From: Azospirillaceae bacterium
GTDB taxonomy: Bacteria; Pseudomonadota; Alphaproteobacteria; Azospirillales; Azospirillaceae
DNA: 64,000 bases
NCBI GenBank assembly: GCA_031291675.1
Contig: JARLIO010000034.1
Coordinates: forward strand, 558,001 to 622,000
Direction of reading: 5' to 3'
The notes below the pieces were generated by a model, which worked only from the letters and a program-made list of their open reading frames with translations, was not told the DNA's origin and made no database searches. Made by a program: the position numbers and the translations under genes. Of this stretch, positions 1-9,062 are shown one piece after another (position 1 is the stretch's first letter; every line of letters starts with the position of its first letter).

Positions 1-287
1 TGATGGAATACAAGCGAACCGGCAAGGGCGACAAACAGGTTTCGCTTGAGGCGTCTTACAATCCCCGCCTCGGGCCGGGAAGCAAACCTACGGTGTGGTC
101 GAGATTTCCACCAATATTTCACGGAAAAATGTTGAATCGGTCGAGCTTTCGGGAAATATCAGAGGCTATTGTCCGGTCACAGGCGAACATTCAATTCGAG
201 ATGGCCGGGACGATTATCACCGCCAACAAACATTTCCTCGACACCCCTCCTTATCGCCTGGACGAAACAAAAGGCAATCATGGATAG
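1..287 (+). pseudogene. Decayed PAS/chemoreceptor fragment
   Basis: The fragment is closely similar to residues about 85-178 of the intact PAS-PAS chemoreceptor at 2383-3885: end of one PAS domain ([11 protein letters not shown]) and start of the next (ITAN, YRLDE, KG). Compared with the intact copy it has lost one base near position 90-100, which shifts the frame so that the VEISTNISRK segment is read in a neighbouring frame. It regains one base near 160, restoring the frame. It then stops at 285-287, exactly where the second PAS domain should continue. There is no MCP signalling domain after it. The 5' part lies outside the window. I infer a degraded paralogue or duplication remnant. Confidence 0.7.
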
Positions 288-381
288 ATATGTGACAGCG
301 CCGGGATGGTGACTTCGTTCTTTCATCGGGCGCGACTAATAATAGCGATTCAGAACTTTAGACTATATTGAAGGATCGCAA

Positions 382-1602
382 ATGCCAACGGAATACACGG
401 ACCACCAAAAGGCACTGGAAGAAAAAATAAATGCCTTCGAAACACAAGTAAAAGATCTTCACCAACGAGATGATAATGAAATCGTTCGAACTCTTGTCAT
501 GCATCGACGGTGGTTGATCGGAAAGGGCGGGTTCCGCCTTAATCTCGAATTCCGGGACCTCTCGGGTGCCGATCTTCATGGTGCCATGCTCGATTCCGCC
601 ATGCTTACCGGTGCCAACCTGGCGAAGGTGAATCTCCGGGGCGCCAGTTTGAAGCAGGCGATCCTGGTGGGTGCCGATCTGGAAGAAGCCGATCTCCGGG
701 ACGCCGATCTGACAGGCGCCGACCTTCGAGGCGCAAATTTTCACCGGGCCTTGCTGGCTGGGGCGACGCTTCATGGTGCCGATCTTTCCTGTCTCGGCAT
801 CGAGGCGACCGACAGGCGAACCGAGATCGAAGGAAAACCGACGATCTTGACCGAGGCAAATCTCAGCCAGGCAATATTATGCCAGGCAAAGCTGATCGGA
901 TGCGACCTGTCCGGTGCAGAACTGCACGACGCCGACCTGTCCGGTGCCGACATGACTGATTCCATTCTGCTCGGCGCGGACCTCTCTGGAGCGAACCTGG
1001 CAAATTCTGTCCTTCACAACGCGGTCCTTGACCTTTCGTCCCAGGATCCCGCCACCATGGCCAAAATTGCCGCGATCGGCGGTACGGTTGCACCAACCTA
1101 CCGGGAATTGAGCGTCGGCGGATTCGTCGACGCGATCCGTGACCATGAGCAATGGGTTGATAGTGGCGGCGCTTCCGGGCGGCGCCTCGACCTGGATCGA
1201 GCGCGAATTCCGGCGGTCAAGATGACGGGGCGAAACCTTGCGGGTGCACGCTGTCGTCGGTCCCTCGTCGAAGGAGGCGAATGGATCGAGGTCAATCTGA
1301 GAATGGCGGATTTTTCATTTTCCAACATTGCCGGCATCACGATCAGGGCCGGGGATTTGCGCGGGATCGCCCTGCGCCGATCCAACCTGACGGCTGGAAA
1401 TCTCACCGGTTCCAACCTGGATGTCCATCCGGTGGGGGGCCGCACCTGGCCGTCCAATCTCGAAGGCGCAATCCTGCGCGAGGCCAACCTGACGAACGCC
1501 ACGTTCGGCAATGCGATCCTGCGTCGCGTCGACTTCACGGGATGCACGGTCTCCGGCACCTCCATGCGGGGCGCTGACCTGGAAGGCGCAAAGCGACCAT
1601 GA
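382..1602 (+). CDS. Pentapeptide-repeat protein
   Basis: This 406-residue protein has two blocks of A(D/N)LxX pentapeptide repeats, roughly residues 55-215 and 280-400, seen as LSGADLHGAML, ADLEEADLRDADL and similar runs. The repeats form a right-handed quadrilateral beta-helix in known family members. The first 35 residues are charged and probably helical (KALEEKINAFE). A non-repeat linker occupies about residues 220-280. There is no signal peptide or membrane segment, so it is probably cytoplasmic. A purine-rich AAGGA lies 7 bases before the ATG. The molecular role is unknown; family members range from gyrase-binding mimics to uncharacterised proteins, and nothing here points to one. Confidence 0.85.
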   Translation: MPTEYTDHQKALEEKINAFETQVKDLHQRDDNEIVRTLVMHRRWLIGKGGFRLNLEFRDLSGADLHGAMLDSAMLTGANLAKVNLRGASLKQAILVGADLEEADLRDADLTGADLRGANFHRALLAGATLHGADLSCLGIEATDRRTEIEGKPTILTEANLSQAILCQAKLIGCDLSGAELHDADLSGADMTDSILLGADLSGANLANSVLHNAVLDLSSQDPATMAKIAAIGGTVAPTYRELSVGGFVDAIRDHEQWVDSGGASGRRLDLDRARIPAVKMTGRNLAGARCRRSLVEGGEWIEVNLRMADFSFSNIAGITIRAGDLRGIALRRSNLTAGNLTGSNLDVHPVGGRTWPSNLEGAILREANLTNATFGNAILRRVDFTGCTVSGTSMRGADLEGAKRP

Positions 1603-1734
1603 CCGAGGCCTTTTCAGGACTCGGTATCGCAAGGTCGTGGTGAAATTTCAGGGGGCGCCGGGGCTGGCGGCCGCCTCGCTGGGATTACCAAGCGGACGAG
1701 GGACGCGATCACCGGTTCCGCCCCGGTGCTGGCG

Positions 1735-2082
1735 TCAGCCAGCGATCTGGCCTGCCATTCCGAAAATCTGCGCGGCGCGGGTCGCCGTCGCCTCTGATGG
1801 CAAGAACTGTCCGCTCAGCCGTTCCAGCGCCGCCAAATCCAGGCCGACGACGTTCCCCGGGCGCATGCCAGCGCCAAGCAGTCGGTGGATCCGGCAAAGG
1901 CACATCACCTGTTCCGCCGGATAGAGACGATCACCGTTTTTATCTCGTGACAGTTGTAGAGCACCATAGCGGCTTTGCCCTATGCGGATGACCTCCCGGG
2001 TCAATCCGGTCTCGCTCGCCAACGCAGAGATCGGTACCCACGCACGACGGGCGGGGGCAGCGGTCGGCCGGATGACAACCGC
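1735..2082 (-). pseudogene. MerR-like DNA-binding domain, probable remnant
   Basis: The open frame encodes a MerR-type winged-helix domain: VPISALASETGL, then RYGA, GDRLYPAEQV, and a RPGNVVGLDLAALE segment typical of MlrA/CarH-like regulators. The usual W-E of the IRxWERRYG motif is replaced by G-Q. The only usable start (TTG at 2022) falls inside the first helix, and the frame upstream closes at 2083-2085 without an ATG or GTG. It stops after about 95 residues, with no effector domain. I read it as a truncated or decaying regulator, though a short functional MerR-like protein is not excluded. Confidence 0.45.
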
Positions 2083-2382
2083 TCAGCCATCGGTGGGTTC
2101 GGTTCCGGAGACGAGCGAATCCGTCCTTCTTGGCGATCGGTCAACCGCGCGGAACCGACGGCACGCCGGATCAGATCCTGGCATGTCCGGCGCTGTCCGC
2201 ATTTGTCCTGGACAAACATGGAAAACATGGGAAAATATCCGAAATAATCTTCATTTGTCCGGGAAGACATATGGCTCGCGACCTATAGCATTCCGTATGA
2301 TATTCATCTTTTGATAGATTTTTATCGATGTTACCTCAACCAAAAGGCACTCTAACCTTCGAGCCGAAATGGAGAGCGAAAC
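2083..2382. other. Intergenic stretch upstream of the chemoreceptor
   Basis: About 300 bases with no supported gene. The right half is clearly more AT-rich than its surroundings and must hold the promoter of the chemoreceptor at 2383, but I could not fix -35/-10 boxes with confidence. A purine-rich GGAGAG lies about 8 bases before that ATG. Confidence 0.5.
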
Positions 2383-3885
2383 ATGGGCATGAATATCTTT
2401 GGAGGGTGGGCTTCCGCTCGGTTGGCCGCGATAAACAAATCCACGGCCATGATCGAATTCGCGTTAGACGGCACGATCATTACAGCCAATCAGAACTTCC
2501 TGAACACCATGGGGTATCGTCTCGACGAGATCAAAGGCCAGCATCACAGCCTGTTCGTCGCGCCCGCCTATCGCGACAGTGATGACGATCGCCAGTTGTG
2601 GGAAAAACTGCGCCGTGGCGAATTCGCCGTGATGGAATGCAAGCGAATTGGCAAAGGCGGCAAAGAGGTTTGGCTGGAGGCGTCTTACAATCCCCTCCTC
2701 GGGCCGGGAAACAAGCCGCTCCGCGTCGTCAAGATCGCCACCGATATTTCGCGGAGAAAGGCGGAATCGGCCGAGCTTCTGGGAAAGATCGAGGCTATTG
2801 GCCGGTCGCAGGCGAGCATTGAATTCGAGATGGACGGAACCGTCATCACCGCCAACGAAAACTTCCTGAATGCCCTGGGTTATCGCCTGGACGAAATCAA
2901 AGGCAAGCATCACAGCATGTTCGTCGAACCGGTCTTTCGCGACAGCGCCGACTATCGACAGTTCTGGGAGACATTGCGACGGGGTGAGTTTTTGTCGCAA
3001 CAATTCAAGCGGATCGGCAAGAACGGCAGAGTGGTCTGGCTGGAAGCCTCGTACAATCCGATTCTTGGTCCGGACGGCAAACCGTATAAGGTGATCAAGT
3101 TCGCCACCGATATTTCCGGGCGCAAGGACGAGATTGCGGCCTTGGCCCGACAATTCGAGACCGGCGTCAAGGCCACGGTCAAGACGGTGGCCTCGTCTTC
3201 CGGAACGATGCAGAATACGGCCCAGATGCTCGCCGCCGCTGCCGAACAAACCTCTCAGCAGTCGTCGATCGTCTCAACAGCAGCCGAGCAACTGGGCGCT
3301 TCGGTGAACGAAATCGCTCGCCAGATCTCGCAGGCCACACAAGTCACCAGCAATGCCGTCGTCGAAGCGCAGACATCGGAGAAACTGGTGAACAATCTGG
3401 TCGCCGCCGCCGATAAGATCGGTGCGGTCTCACAATTGATCGCGGATATCGCCAGCCAGACCAATCTGCTGGCGCTCAATGCGACGATCGAAGCCGCCCG
3501 TGCCGGCGATGCCGGAAAGGGCTTTGCCGTGGTTGCCGCCGAGGTCAAATCACTCGCCAATCAAACCGGCAGGGCAACCGAGGAGATCGAACAACAGATC
3601 AAGGAAATTCAGGAATCGACCCACGCGACCGCAAATGCCATCCGTCAGATTGGCCTGGTCATTTCCCAGGTCAGCGAAATCAGCACATCCGTTTCGGGTG
3701 CGGTGGAACAGCAGGCGGCTGCCACGCGCGAAGTCTCATCGAATATCAATGATATCCAGCAGGCGGCAGCGCAAACCGGCCGCGCATCAACGGATCTTCT
3801 GGGGGCAGCCCAATCCATGTCCCGACAGGCCGGAGATCTTGAAACGCGGGTCGACGAATTTCTGCAAAAAGTCCATTCAATGTAA
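2383..3885 (+). CDS. Soluble PAS-PAS methyl-accepting chemotaxis protein (BdlA-like)
   Basis: The protein is 500 residues long, with two PAS domains (about 20-130 and 140-255) followed by an MCP cytoplasmic signalling domain (about 270-500). Each PAS has the same [20 protein letters not shown] and LEASYNPxLGP landmarks, so they are tandem duplicates. The MCP hairpin tip is well conserved ([20 protein letters not shown]). No membrane segment or periplasmic domain is present, so it should be a cytoplasmic receptor; PAS domains of this type often bind haem or flavin and sense redox or oxygen. The layout matches BdlA of Pseudomonas aeruginosa, a biofilm dispersion receptor. No che genes are nearby, so it probably signals to an array encoded elsewhere. 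Confidence 0.92.
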   Translation: MGMNIFGGWASARLAAINKSTAMIEFALDGTIITANQNFLNTMGYRLDEIKGQHHSLFVAPAYRDSDDDRQLWEKLRRGEFAVMECKRIGKGGKEVWLEASYNPLLGPGNKPLRVVKIATDISRRKAESAELLGKIEAIGRSQASIEFEMDGTVITANENFLNALGYRLDEIKGKHHSMFVEPVFRDSADYRQFWETLRRGEFLSQQFKRIGKNGRVVWLEASYNPILGPDGKPYKVIKFATDISGRKDEIAALARQFETGVKATVKTVASSSGTMQNTAQMLAAAAEQTSQQSSIVSTAAEQLGASVNEIARQISQATQVTSNAVVEAQTSEKLVNNLVAAADKIGAVSQLIADIASQTNLLALNATIEAARAGDAGKGFAVVAAEVKSLANQTGRATEEIEQQIKEIQESTHATANAIRQIGLVISQVSEISTSVSGAVEQQAAATREVSSNINDIQQAAAQTGRASTDLLGAAQSMSRQAGDLETRVDEFLQKVHSM

Positions 3886-3926
3886 AGGTTAGGGGACCCC
3901 GCGGTATCCCGGCTCATCGGTCGTGA

Positions 3927-4370
3927 TTACGGAGGCGACGACGGATCGTCGCTTCCGTCAGGACTGGTCCGGGAGATGAGGAATGCAATCGCCCCCAAGG
4001 TTGCTGCGCTGACCAAGAAACGCGACCGCAGCATCATCGGTAGAATCGCAGCGGCAGCCACGCCCAGCAACGCTCCTCCGACAGGCGAGGCGGTTGCCCG
4101 CTTTCGGTCATTCCGGTTGAGGATCAGAATGCCTGCCAACACCGCGATGGCCAGAGCAAGGGTCGCGATCGCTAGTCCGAACATCGCGGCCATGGTGCCA
4201 AAGGCTTTGGCCAGAAAGAGAACCGTCCCGGTTATTGCCGCGCCGTAGGCCGTCAACAACAACAGGCCGACGACGATATATAAAAGACCGTTTCGTCTGG
4301 CGCGTCGCACCTTCACGCCGAAATCCCGTGACATGAAGGACACCAGAAGAGGCACCAGACGCTCGATCAT
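3927..4370 (-). CDS. Small four-helix membrane protein, holin/YqjE-like context
   Basis: A 147-residue protein with four hydrophobic segments: about residues 28-50 and 55-78, then two closer to the C-terminus (GALLGVAAAAILPMML and LVSAATLGAIAFLI). The C-terminal tail is hydrophilic. It begins 3 bases after the stop of the DUF883-like gene upstream, so the two form an operon. In enterobacteria a YqjD-type protein is followed by YqjE, a small membrane protein of the phage-holin-like superfamily, and the position fits. The sequence itself gives no catalytic motif. Function unknown. The last codons overlap a hairpin shared with the convergent chemoreceptor gene. Confidence 0.6.
   Translation of the reverse strand: MIERLVPLLVSFMSRDFGVKVRRARRNGLLYIVVGLLLLTAYGAAITGTVLFLAKAFGTMAAMFGLAIATLALAIAVLAGILILNRNDRKRATASPVGGALLGVAAAAILPMMLRSRFLVSAATLGAIAFLISRTSPDGSDDPSSPP
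3929..3958. terminator. Hairpin at convergent gene ends
   Basis: Arms 3929-3941 and 3946-3958 pair over 13 bases with a single G.U wobble around a CGGA loop. It lies between the chemoreceptor stop and the last codons of the convergent membrane-protein gene. There is no T tract, so intrinsic termination is uncertain. Confidence 0.4.
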
Positions 4371-4373
4371 TGA

Positions 4374-4742
4374 TCAGCGCCGGCTGCTGGCATGCGCGAG
4401 CAAAAAGCCAACGGCTGCGGCGAGGCCAAGCGCCAGCAGAGGACGAGTCCGAATGCGGGTGACAACGTCCTTCTCCAGCAGTTCGAAATCTTTGCGGGCG
4501 CACTCAAGAACGCCTTTCGAGGCCTCGATGGCATCGCTTGCAACCTCACCGGCCTTGGCGCGATAGGCGCCTGCGGTATCCGCACCGACCGCCGCAACGG
4601 TCTTGGCCAGCGCCGCGATGTCGCTCCTGAGTTTCTGCATCTCGGTTTCAATGTCGGAGGCTTGCATGTCATGTTCCTTTTCGAGGGGTACCGGGTCGAT
4701 CTTTGCGCTCTGCGGAGCGATGTCAGATTTGTCGGAAGACAT
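4374..4742 (-). CDS. DUF883/YqjD-ElaB-like membrane-anchored protein
   Basis: A 122-residue protein with a long amphipathic helical region (about 28-95: TEMQKLRSDIAALAKTV) and one C-terminal hydrophobic anchor (LLALGLAAAVGFLLAHAS) ending in SRR. This is the build of YqjD/ElaB, small inner-membrane proteins that bind ribosomes in stationary phase in E. coli. A second ATG at 4667 has a good AAAGGA 7 bases upstream and would give a 97-residue protein beginning MQASDIE; the longer start also has a GAGG. I keep the longer form but the shorter one is nearly as likely. It is the first gene of a two-gene operon. Confidence 0.75.
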   Translation of the reverse strand: MSSDKSDIAPQSAKIDPVPLEKEHDMQASDIETEMQKLRSDIAALAKTVAAVGADTAGAYRAKAGEVASDAIEASKGVLECARKDFELLEKDVVTRIRTRPLLALGLAAAVGFLLAHASSRR

Positions 4743-4801
4743 GCAGCGACCTCACTTCATGTCATATTGCACAGTCATGTTGAAAATATAGCCCGTAAGA
4801 G

Positions 4802-5077
4802 TCAAACGAGGCAGGCTCGGAGATTACTCATAGGCGCCCGGGGACGAATGCCATATTCGATCCAAACCCCGATTCCAGCATTGCCGACGAGACTAATCAT
4901 CGATATCCAAAGCGGTATCAGCAGGACAAAGACGGTCGCCAACGATCCAGACAGAGCCGAATCGGTCCTCGGCGTTGACACCCGGAAGAACCGGGCGCCA
5001 GCGGCAACCCGGACCCGCGATGCGGCGATTGCTCCGGGCAGGATCCAGACGAGCCGCCGTGATTGGCGGCCGTTCCA
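4802..5077 (-). pseudogene. Possible C-terminal remnant of YihY/BrkB-family membrane protein
   Basis: One open frame without a start codon reads ILPGAIAAS, then SGSLATVFVLLIPLWIS and ends in IEYGIR. The order PGA, G-S-L-A-x-V-x-V-L-L, W-I-S resembles the last two membrane helices of YihY/BrkB proteins, but the rest is poorly conserved and a TGA closes the frame at 5078-5080. The surrounding 4743-5374 region, about 630 bases, holds no other gene that I can support. The resemblance is weak and judged by eye. Confidence 0.3.
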
Positions 5078-5374
5078 TCACTATGGCCGTTACGACCAGG
5101 GAGAGAATCCTTCATCTGCTCCCGTGGCTCGGCGCGCAATCCCTGCCACCGTGCCGTCATCGCTCAGATCCCCTCGGACCACCCGTCCGGGAACCACACA
5201 ATATATTGAATTGAAATACACTTCTCGCGGCGACAAACCGTGCGGCCGACTTGCATTGACGGCAGCTCAAATTACGGACTGTGGCGAACTGACGACACAC
5301 CCTAGCCTTTTCGGCGACATCCATGGCAAAGTGGCCGCGATCGAATTTGCAACAGCCTTGTCGAGAAGGCACCC

Positions 5375-7981
5375 ATGACTCAAACATTAAAATCAGCAGC
5401 CGCGGAAGCAACCGCGGCGCCGCCCGTCGCCACCGTCACTCTACAGGCACCGCTCCGCGGCTGGGTCATGCCTCTCAGCGAGGTTCCGGATCCCGTTTTC
5501 AGTTCCTGCATCCTGGGTGATGGCGTCGCGATCGACCCGCTGGATTCGGTTTTGCGGGCTCCCGCCAACGCCCAGGTCGTCACGGTGCACCGCGCCCATC
5601 ATGCCCTGACCCTGCGGCTTGCCAACGGCGCCGAGGTCCTGCTTCATGTCGGGCTGGATACCGTCAATCTGCGGGGCGAAGGCTTCACGGTCCATGTCGT
5701 CGACGGACAAGCCGTCAAGGTCGGCGACCCGCTGATCTCGTTCGATCTCGATCTGCTGGCCCACCACGCCCCCAGCCTCGTGATCCCGATTATCCTGACC
5801 AATGGCGACGGTTATGTCATCCGCCCGACCGAAACCGGACGGGAAGTCGCCCTGGGTGACTTTCTGATCGCGATCACGGCCGCGGATTCACCGTCCACCG
5901 CGGCACCGGCCGTGCCCCCGGTCACCGGCCCTGAAATCCGCCTCGACGTCACGCTGCGCGACCGCAACGGCATCCACGCCCGGCCCGCGGGACTGGTGGC
6001 TGATTGCGCCCGGCATTTCACCGCCGAGGTCACGATCCTGGCCAAGGGCCGCAGGGCCAATGCCCGCGGTGCGGTCGGCCTGATGCAACTCGATGCCCAA
6101 TTCGGCGATATCCTGACGATCGTGGCCCGAGGCCCTGATGCCGAAGCGGCTGCCGACGCGGTCGCCGCCCTGATCAATGCCGGCCTGGACGATGAGGTCG
6201 CTGCGACACCCGCCCCGGCCACAGGGCCGGTCCCGCCGGCCCCCACCCTGGTCGCAGCCCGGGAGACGACCCCCTTCGCCGATGGTGAAGAGGTCAAGAT
6301 CGCCGGTGTCCGCGCCGTCGGCGGGATCGCCGCCGGCCACGCCTTCCGTCTGATCGCCGAATCCCTGAACGTCGTCGAGGCCGCCCGCGATATTGATGCC
6401 GAATTGGCGGCGCTGCGCCGCGCCCTGGACCGCGCCGCGGCGCAGATCCGCAGCGACATCGCCCAGGCGGGCGACCAGAACAAGCAACGGGTTGCGATCC
6501 TTGAGGCGCATCTGTCGTTCCTCGACGATCCCGAATTGGCCGAAGCGGCGGAGCTTGTGGTTCGCCAGCGCAAAAGCGCGGGCTTCGCCTGGCGCACGGC
6601 GATCACGGATCAGATTGCCGTGCTTCAGGGTCTGGGCAACGCCCGCCTGGCGGAACGGGCTGCCGACCTGCGCGACATCGAACGCGCCGTGTTGCTGGCG
6701 CTCGCCGGCCGCAGCGAGGCCGCGGTGGCCCTGCGCGCCGACTCGATCCTGATCGCCGACGAAGTCCTGCCGTCCCAGATGGCCGCCCTCGACCTCACCA
6801 AAGTCGGCGGTATCTGCATGGCCGGCGGCGGTCCGACCTCCCACGCTGCGATTCTCGCAGCCGCGGCCGGGATCCCGACCCTGGTCGCCGCGGGGCCGAA
6901 TATCTTGCGGGTTGGCGATGGTGTCCCGGTGATCCTGGACGCCGACGCCGCCCTGCTGCATGTCAATCCCCCGCAGCAGGCAATCCAGGATACCGTCGCG
7001 ACCCTGGAAACCCGGCACCACCGCCGCACATCGAATTTGAAGGACGCGCAGCAGGAATGCCGGATGGCCGACGGCACCCGCATCGAGGTCGTTGCCAATC
7101 TGGGATCGCCCGACGACGTGCCCGGCGCCCTGGCCAACGGCGCCGAGGGATGTGGTCTGTTACGCTCGGAATTCCTGTTCCTGGGCCGGCAGGACGCGCC
7201 GGACGAGGATGAGCAGGCGACCCAATATCAGGCGATTGCGACCGCCCTGGGCGGTCGACCCCTGATCATCCGCACCCTGGACGCCGGTGCCGACAAGGAT
7301 GTGCCCTATGTCGGCCTGCCGCATGACGAGAATCCGGCGCTGGGCGTACGCGGGGTCCGGATCAGCCGGTGGCGCCCTGAACTGCTGCGCACCCAATTGC
7401 GGGCGATTCTGCGGGTCCAGCCACCCGGCCAGTGCCGGATCATGGTGCCGATGATCGCGATTCTCGATGATCTGCGGCTGGTCCGCGGTATTCTGGACGA
7501 GGAGATGGCGGCACTCGGGCGCACCGACAAAGTTCCGCTCGGGATCATGATCGAGGTCCCTGCCGCAGCGGTGATGGCCGAACTTTTCGCCGCGGAAGCC
7601 GACTTCTTTTCGGTCGGCACCAACGACCTCACCCAATACACGCTGGCGATGGACCGCGGCAATCCGCACCTGGCCAAGTGGCTGGACGGGTTGCACCCGG
7701 CGGTGCTGCGGCTGATCGCGACGGCGGCCCTGGGCGCACGCAAGCACCAGCGCTGGATCGGGGTGTGCGGCGGCGTCGCGTCGGTTCCTCTGGCCGCACC
7801 GGTGCTGATCGGCCTGGGCGTCACCGAACTGTCGGCGTCGCCCGCGGCGATCCCTGACATCAAAGCCCTGGTCCGCACCCTGACAATGGGCCAGTGTCTT
7901 GATGTCGCCGAGCAGGCCCTGAAGCAGGAATCCGCCGCCGCCGTGCGCCAATTGCTGGCGAAGATCTGGCCCCACGCCTGA
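5375..7981 (+). CDS. PTS fusion protein EIIA(Glc)-HPr-enzyme I
   Basis: 868 residues join three phosphotransferase components. Residues about 20-170 are an EIIA of the glucose class with His75 and the active His91 in HVGLDT. Residues about 188-275 are HPr with phospho-His201 in GIHARPAG. Residues about 305-868 are enzyme I with His490 in GGPTSHAAIL and the PEP-binding GLLRSEF motif. Phosphate would flow from PEP through EI, HPr and EIIA within one polypeptide to the EIIB gene 81 bases downstream. Such fusions are known for N-acetylglucosamine-type sugar PTSs in proteobacteria. No EIIC permease is in the window, so the sugar cannot be named. Linkers between domains are rich in Ala and Pro, as expected. 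Confidence 0.95.
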   Translation: MTQTLKSAAAEATAAPPVATVTLQAPLRGWVMPLSEVPDPVFSSCILGDGVAIDPLDSVLRAPANAQVVTVHRAHHALTLRLANGAEVLLHVGLDTVNLRGEGFTVHVVDGQAVKVGDPLISFDLDLLAHHAPSLVIPIILTNGDGYVIRPTETGREVALGDFLIAITAADSPSTAAPAVPPVTGPEIRLDVTLRDRNGIHARPAGLVADCARHFTAEVTILAKGRRANARGAVGLMQLDAQFGDILTIVARGPDAEAAADAVAALINAGLDDEVAATPAPATGPVPPAPTLVAARETTPFADGEEVKIAGVRAVGGIAAGHAFRLIAESLNVVEAARDIDAELAALRRALDRAAAQIRSDIAQAGDQNKQRVAILEAHLSFLDDPELAEAAELVVRQRKSAGFAWRTAITDQIAVLQGLGNARLAERAADLRDIERAVLLALAGRSEAAVALRADSILIADEVLPSQMAALDLTKVGGICMAGGGPTSHAAILAAAAGIPTLVAAGPNILRVGDGVPVILDADAALLHVNPPQQAIQDTVATLETRHHRRTSNLKDAQQECRMADGTRIEVVANLGSPDDVPGALANGAEGCGLLRSEFLFLGRQDAPDEDEQATQYQAIATALGGRPLIIRTLDAGADKDVPYVGLPHDENPALGVRGVRISRWRPELLRTQLRAILRVQPPGQCRIMVPMIAILDDLRLVRGILDEEMAALGRTDKVPLGIMIEVPAAAVMAELFAAEADFFSVGTNDLTQYTLAMDRGNPHLAKWLDGLHPAVLRLIATAALGARKHQRWIGVCGGVASVPLAAPVLIGLGVTELSASPAAIPDIKALVRTLTMGQCLDVAEQALKQESAAAVRQLLAKIWPHA

Positions 7982-7999
7982 TCGCGACCACCGCCAAAC

Positions 8000-8034
8000 C
8001 CGACGGGCGATGACCCGACGGCATCGCCCGTCGG
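8000..8034 (+). repeat. Perfect 13-bp inverted repeat between the two PTS genes
   Basis: CCGACGGGCGATG at 8000-8012 pairs perfectly with CATCGCCCGTCGG at 8022-8034 around a 9-base loop. It sits in the 81-base spacer between the EI fusion and EIIB genes and has no T tract. It could stabilise the upstream transcript end or lower downstream expression. Confidence 0.7.
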
Positions 8035-8062
8035 CAGGGTCCGATTTCCAAAAGGGTATTCC

Positions 8063-8755
8063 ATGGTCAAGTCCACCTTTGGTTGGCTGCAGAGGATTGG
8101 CAAGGCGCTGATGCCATCAGCAGCGTCGTCCATCCGCGATGATCATTTCGCGACGGCGCAACGACTGGTGCTCGCCTTCGGTGGCCGCACCAACATCAAC
8201 AGCCTGGATGCCTGCATTACCCGGCTTCGGGTTGGCGTCAACGACATCACCCAGGTCCGGAAGGATCAGTTCGAGGCGATGGGCGCGGCGGGCACGGTCG
8301 TGGTGGGCAACAACATTCAGGTGATTTTCGGGACCGCGTCCGAGTCCCTGAAGACCACAATGGATGGGTATCTTCGATCATCCGCCCCGGATGGTGTCCC
8401 CGAAGCCGCGATGCCGCCAACCTCGCCGGTGCCCGCCCGGGGCAACCCCGCCCCGGCCGCGATCCCCGGACCCGTCGACGTTCTGGCCGCAGTCCCTGAC
8501 ATTTCGGGCGCCGTCGAAGCGCTGCGTCGGGCGTTGGGGGGCGACGAGAATATTCTCAAGCTCGAAGCGGTCGCCGGCAGCCGGTTGCAGGTCACCCTGG
8601 AGCATCCATCAGGTTTCGACGAGAAGGCCGCCAAGCAGGCCGGAATGCGTGCCGCCGTCGCTCTGGGCGATGGGGTGTTCCAGTTGATCATGGGGCCCGC
8701 AGCGGGACGCTACGCCGCAGCGTTACGCGCGCCACAGCGCGGCACCACGCCATAG
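8063..8755 (+). CDS. PTS EIIB, glucose/GlcNAc class, with second degenerate EIIB-like domain
   Basis: Of 230 residues, about 25-105 form an EIIB domain of the glucose family, with phospho-accepting Cys51 in LDACITRLRV and the GNNIQVIFG motif. After an Ala/Pro linker, residues about 150-225 repeat the same fold pattern (ALGGDENILKLEAV, then VALGDGVFQLIMG) but the cysteine position is occupied by Val-Ala. So only the first domain should carry phosphate. There is no membrane EIIC domain. AAAGGG precedes the ATG by 6 bases. It is co-directional with the EI fusion and should receive phosphate from its EIIA domain. Confidence 0.88.
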   Translation: MVKSTFGWLQRIGKALMPSAASSIRDDHFATAQRLVLAFGGRTNINSLDACITRLRVGVNDITQVRKDQFEAMGAAGTVVVGNNIQVIFGTASESLKTTMDGYLRSSAPDGVPEAAMPPTSPVPARGNPAPAAIPGPVDVLAAVPDISGAVEALRRALGGDENILKLEAVAGSRLQVTLEHPSGFDEKAAKQAGMRAAVALGDGVFQLIMGPAAGRYAAALRAPQRGTTP

Positions 8756-9062
8756 CACCGGGCGGCGGGCACAGCGCCATTCTGGCGATGAGGGACGTTC
8801 CATCAGGCGGATGAGAACGGCATTCATCCTCCCGCACCGGAACGCCCCCCCCCGCGATCCGGGGCGACCAACCCGATTTCGACAACAGTGATCGCCGGAA
8901 AGCGCGATATCATGCCATCGTATGCAAACCATTACGCGACTATCGTAACACATTGCCCTTGATGATCTTTGCAACGGCGATTATGATTCCCTTCCGGGGG
9001 TATTACGTGATCATTTGATCGCGGTTGCGCACCCGCCCGTCGCGGATCAGGGGGATCAATCG
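8756..9062. other. Intergenic stretch, no feature seen
   Basis: About 300 bases between the EIIB gene and the membrane-protein gene. I see no gene, clear promoter box or strong hairpin. An AGGGGG lies 8 bases before the GTG at 9063 and supports that start. Confidence 0.4.
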
